In this document: positions 15,903-18,337 of the stretch, in pieces
Layout: every line of letters begins with the position of its first letter
How positions within the stretch are numbered: position 1 is the stretch's first letter
NCBI GenBank assembly: GCA_022571615.1
Contig: JACZXM010000009.1
Coordinates: 1 to 18,337 of the forward strand
DNA: 18,337 nucleotides
Source: Acidobacteriota bacterium
GTDB taxonomy: Bacteria > Acidobacteriota > UBA890 > WLXD01
Reading direction: 5' to 3'
Program-made: the position numbers and the translations under genes
Notes under the pieces: generated by a model
Seen by the model: the letters and a program-made list of their open reading frames with translations, nothing else
Database searches by the model: none
Told to the model about the DNA's origin: nothing

Positions 15903-16034
15903 CTACTTGGTCCGTCCGAAGAGCTTAGGGATCAGGAAGGCCGCCCAGGTGGCGGTGGCCGCGAGGAACAAGACCGCCGCGACCTGCCGAGTTGTTGCCA
16001 ACCCGGGAGCCCGGCGCCTGAGGGGCATACTCAT
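15903..16034 (-). CDS. Small single-TM membrane protein (43 aa) of the HAO-like operon
   Basis: The start ATG (16034) overlaps the stop of the preceding membrane-protein gene as ATGA, and the frame ends at TAG 15903. The protein has a basic N-terminus (PLRRRAP), one TM helix (about residues 16-36, ending AAFLIPKLF) and a short basic tail (GRTK). Its size and shape resemble small accessory subunits of respiratory membrane complexes such as CcoQ, but I recognise no specific family. Translational coupling, a clean TM helix and normal codon use argue that it is real. Its likely role is assembly or stability of the larger membrane partner (inference). Confidence 0.6.
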   Translation of the reverse strand: MSMPLRRRAPGLATTRQVAAVLFLAATATWAAFLIPKLFGRTK

Positions 16035-16927
16035 GGGGACCATACCGGATAGCCCGACGAATGGTGCCACCGATCGAAAAGGCCGATTACCCCCAACAGC
16101 GCCAGATTCACGAACAGGAGCGGTGCGAACAGCGGCGCGCCGTGGATGAAGTTCTCGTAGAGGCTGGATGCCAGCCCGTTGACGTTGGCCGACAGGTGCA
16201 AGGCGAAGCCGATGACACCGACAATCGCTTGCAGCGCCATCACTGCGAGGCAGGTGCGCCAAAAGGGTTTCTCCTGCTCAAACAAGGCGAGCAGGAGAAA
16301 CCCGACCCCGAGCGCGCTGCTCACCACCGGTATCCACTCCGCGCGCTGGAAGAATCCGTTCTGCGCATGATCGGTGAGCGTCAACACGAAGTTTCCGGCG
16401 AAGCCGCCAAGCGCGAAAAAAACGACCCACTGTCCCCATTCAGCGCAGCGATTCGGAACCATGCGACCCATGAGCAGCAAGAAGCCGAGGCCACAATAGG
16501 CCAGGGGGGCGACAAAGGGCGCCGTGTACACCAGGCTGGCGATCGTGAAACGAAGGAAGAACTGGCTCTGAAGGTGAAAAAAAAGACCAGCGACCCCGAC
16601 CGCGATCGAAACGCCGCCGATCAACAGCCCGGCGATGCGGGCGCCCCCGCTGCCAAACGGCGTCGTGGTCGATCGCCGTTGCTTGCCGATCTCGACGAAG
16701 AAACAAGTCGCCAGCAGCAGCGCCGCGATGATCGAGAACCACAAGGGAATCCACTCGGCCGGATGACGGAAGCGGTTGATCGAGTGCGCCAGCCAGATAT
16801 CGATGCTCAAGAAGGCGTAGTTGGATAACACGAAGCCTTCGAGCACGAACGGCTTGAGCCTCTGCCAGGTCGCGGGCGACGAGCCGTCGGACGTGGAGGC
16901 GGGCGTCGTCTCGACGGCACCTGCCAT
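16031..16927 (-). CDS. Internally duplicated multi-TM protein partnered with the HAO-like cytochrome
   Basis: The 298-residue integral membrane protein has about 8 TM helices. Two halves are visibly homologous, residues about 32-155 and 171-284. H48...AEWIP (57-61) matches H187...AEWIP (196-200), each His ten residues before the Glu. GLFFHL (H118) matches GFALHL (H244). APFVAPL (136-142) matches APLFAPL (264-270). Thus two histidines recur in each repeat, possible heme b or metal ligands, though nothing proves this. I do not recognise a named family, and it is not NrfD, NapC or a known cytochrome b. Its ATG overlaps the stop of the octaheme gene (TGATG), so it is coupled to it, and its own stop overlaps the small 43-aa gene. 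The open frame upstream of 16927 is a shadow of the cytochrome gene. A quinone-linked or anchoring role is inference. Confidence 0.7.
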   Translation of the reverse strand: MAGAVETTPASTSDGSSPATWQRLKPFVLEGFVLSNYAFLSIDIWLAHSINRFRHPAEWIPLWFSIIAALLLATCFFVEIGKQRRSTTTPFGSGGARIAGLLIGGVSIAVGVAGLFFHLQSQFFLRFTIASLVYTAPFVAPLAYCGLGFLLLMGRMVPNRCAEWGQWVVFFALGGFAGNFVLTLTDHAQNGFFQRAEWIPVVSSALGVGFLLLALFEQEKPFWRTCLAVMALQAIVGVIGFALHLSANVNGLASSLYENFIHGAPLFAPLLFVNLALLGVIGLFDRWHHSSGYPVWSP

Positions 16928-18153
16928 CAGCGGCGGGCGCGCAGTGCTTCTGCCATCTCGCGCAACTCCGCTAGCTTCAGGAGCAGCTGATAGTTGCCGT
17001 GCCACTGCACGAAGTCGGCGCCGCCCATGAAGGCGCCATGCTTGGCCGTGCGGCCAAAGTAGTGCCAGGTGTCGAAGTAGACGAACTCGATCTTCTCGTC
17101 GAATGGCTCGGGCGACAAGAGCCCCTCGGCGCGCAGCTCGTTCATGATCTGCTCGGCCTGACGCACTTTCTCGTTGGTGGCGACGAGAACGACCTCGGCT
17201 TCCTGGTAGAAGCGGTCGACATGGGTCTGAGCGTGGCATTTCAGACAGATTTCCTTCATCTCGACCTGTCCTTGGCGATAGTTCGGGCGCCGCTCGGAAA
17301 CCGCTGCGAACAGCCAATACGAGAGGCGCTCGGTTGTGTCGTGGGTAACCCCTTGGCCCTCGAGTCCGCTCATGTGGCATGTGGCGCAGGTCGGCACCGG
17401 CATGTCGCGGGTGGTGAGCTGCTTGGGCTCCGCCCGCAGGTTCATGGACGCCTTCTGGGCGTTGTACAGCACACCGTGCTTGGACTCGTTGTAGATCTCG
17501 ATTTGGGAGTGGTCGGGGCCCATGTGGCACTGGCCGCAGGTCTGGGGCTCACGCGCCAACGCGATCGACGTCGAGTGGCGTGAGTGGCACTGGGTACAGC
17601 TACCGATCGAGCCATCGGCGTTGGGGCGACCGATCTCGTGGCAGCCCAGGCAGCCGGTCTCGATGGCACCGGCGCCTTCGAGTCGCGCCAGCTCGTTAGC
17701 CGGCCGGTCGACGGCGCCGGGGTGGTACTGCTCGCCCAGCGCCACCATCTCGGCACTCATTCCCTCGGTGCCGAGCACCGCGGCCCACGCCGGCAGGGCA
17801 TGACGACTGCGCTCGTACTGGTTGTATTCAGTGGTGTGGCATTGGCGGCAGTTGGCCGAAGTGACCTGCGCCACGATCGAAAAGCCGTTGTGATCGGATC
17901 CTGCCTGGCTATCGAGGGCGCGATGACAGTCAAAACAAGAGACCGCGGCGGCGGCGTGCTGGCTGGTCTCGTATTGCCACACGATGGCCGACGTCTCATT
18001 GAGGTGGCACGCAGCGCACTTACCCGTCGCCCGAACGAACTCCGGTGTCGGGCCGGTCAGCTCGGCCGCGGGGCGAAGCGCGTTGACCACCAACGCAGCC
18101 AGCACCATCGACGTGCCGATGAAAATGGCGATGAAAACGGATCGAAAAGACAT
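16927..18153 (-). CDS. Octaheme c-type cytochrome of the hydroxylamine oxidoreductase (HAO) family
   Basis: The 408-residue exported protein carries eight CxxCH sites: C46, C73, C102, C168, C186, C206, C256 and C303. HAO-specific text follows the family closely: GCLGCHEIGRPNADGSIGSC, CGQCHMGPDHSQIEIY then ESKHG, CATCHMS...VTHD, and TWHYFGRTAKHGAFMGG ending in WHGNY. D214-H215 in MGPDH match conserved active-site residues of HAO. Near the C-terminus the family DY...WHGxY reads DF (381)...WHGNY (Y388), so one of the two aromatic positions is Phe. Known members oxidise hydroxylamine or, in reductive relatives, reduce nitrite or hydroxylamine; direction cannot be decided here. It is shorter than Nitrosomonas HAO (about 570). 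Residues 5-23 are a signal or an uncleaved anchor. It starts the operon with the duplicated membrane protein. A NapC/NrfH-type partner gene is not in the window. Confidence 0.88.
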   Translation of the reverse strand: MSFRSVFIAIFIGTSMVLAALVVNALRPAAELTGPTPEFVRATGKCAACHLNETSAIVWQYETSQHAAAAVSCFDCHRALDSQAGSDHNGFSIVAQVTSANCRQCHTTEYNQYERSRHALPAWAAVLGTEGMSAEMVALGEQYHPGAVDRPANELARLEGAGAIETGCLGCHEIGRPNADGSIGSCTQCHSRHSTSIALAREPQTCGQCHMGPDHSQIEIYNESKHGVLYNAQKASMNLRAEPKQLTTRDMPVPTCATCHMSGLEGQGVTHDTTERLSYWLFAAVSERRPNYRQGQVEMKEICLKCHAQTHVDRFYQEAEVVLVATNEKVRQAEQIMNELRAEGLLSPEPFDEKIEFVYFDTWHYFGRTAKHGAFMGGADFVQWHGNYQLLLKLAELREMAEALRARR

Positions 18154-18292
18154 GGAGGCAGCTTAAGTCGACAGTACCCGCGGGAGCAACGCCGAGACCC
18201 TAGCCTCCGGCCTCCCGTCCTGATCAAACGGAGGTGTCGCATTGGAACCTGGCGGGAGTCGACACGGGTATTGCGAGCTGGTAACGGCAGAC

Positions 18293-18327
18293 TGAAAAGG
18301 GACCGCGTGGCGGGTTGAAAAGGGACC
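18293..18327 (+). repeat. Two direct repeats of TGAAAAGGGACC near the right edge
   Basis: TGAAAAGGGACC occurs at 18293-18304 and again at 18316-18327, a 23-bp period with a GTGGCGGG-containing spacer. Multiple short direct repeats of this kind occur at the ends of IS21-family elements, whose termini often contain TGAAAAGGGACC-like text. No transposase is visible because the window ends here. The repeat is certain; the IS assignment is tentative. It lies 140-174 bp upstream of the octaheme cytochrome start and could also affect its expression. Confidence 0.45.
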
Positions 18328-18337
18328 CCCTCCAGAG

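Noticed and set aside
16928..17530. N-terminal extension of the duplicated membrane protein frame
   Set aside because: It is antisense-free but out of frame with, and inside, the octaheme cytochrome gene; the coupled ATG at 16927 gives a natural start.
1..18337. CRISPR arrays, rRNA, tRNA and riboswitches
   Set aside because: No regularly spaced repeat arrays, no rRNA-like segments, no complete tRNA cloverleaf and no recognisable riboswitch core were seen on either strand.

Overview
The window is high-GC DNA with SD-type starts, many overlapping stop/start junctions, an RND efflux system, a TolC-type outer-membrane factor, c-type cytochromes and a sigma54 activator. This suggests a Gram-negative bacterium with a periplasm and a rich respiratory chain. 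A deltaproteobacterial-type or other proteobacterial environmental lineage fits, but no rRNA or tRNA gene is present, so the taxonomic guess is weak.

Layout. (1) Positions 1-1279, minus strand: a membrane-embedded spermidine-synthase-like protein that runs off the left edge, preceded by a small exported peptide gene. (2) Positions 1658-8031, plus strand: a Cys/His-bearing exported small protein, then a tripartite heavy-metal RND pump in cusC-cusB-cusA order. The pump subunit carries the three methionines and the TM4 motif of the Cu(I)/Ag(I) branch. (3) Positions 8073-18153, all minus strand: a respiratory or electron-transfer block. Read in the direction of transcription it holds an octaheme cytochrome of the hydroxylamine oxidoreductase (HAO) family, an internally duplicated multi-TM membrane protein, a 43-residue single-TM protein, a sensor histidine kinase, a sigma54-dependent response regulator, a monoheme cytochrome-porin fusion, an amicyanin-like cupredoxin, a decayed second cupredoxin fragment, and a polytopic His-rich protein resembling NnrS or heme-copper oxidase subunit I. 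(4) The right edge carries a short direct repeat that may be the end of an insertion sequence.

How the genes may work together. The kinase and regulator overlap by 4 bp. Directly after them lies a full-consensus sigma54 promoter (12026-12040) with a 17-bp perfect palindrome about 170 bp upstream of the predicted transcription start, placed to drive the cytochrome-porin/cupredoxin pair. This is the best-supported regulatory circuit in the window. The three-gene HAO-like operon is translationally coupled and lacks the NapC/NrfH-type cytochrome usually found with reductive HAO relatives; the duplicated membrane protein stands in that position. My reading, as inference, is a nitrogen-oxide or other small-molecule redox module in which an octaheme enzyme, a novel membrane partner, a blue copper protein and an outer-membrane cytochrome-porin move electrons across the envelope under sensor-kinase control. 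The copper pump next door may be related, because the block includes copper proteins, or may be coincidental.
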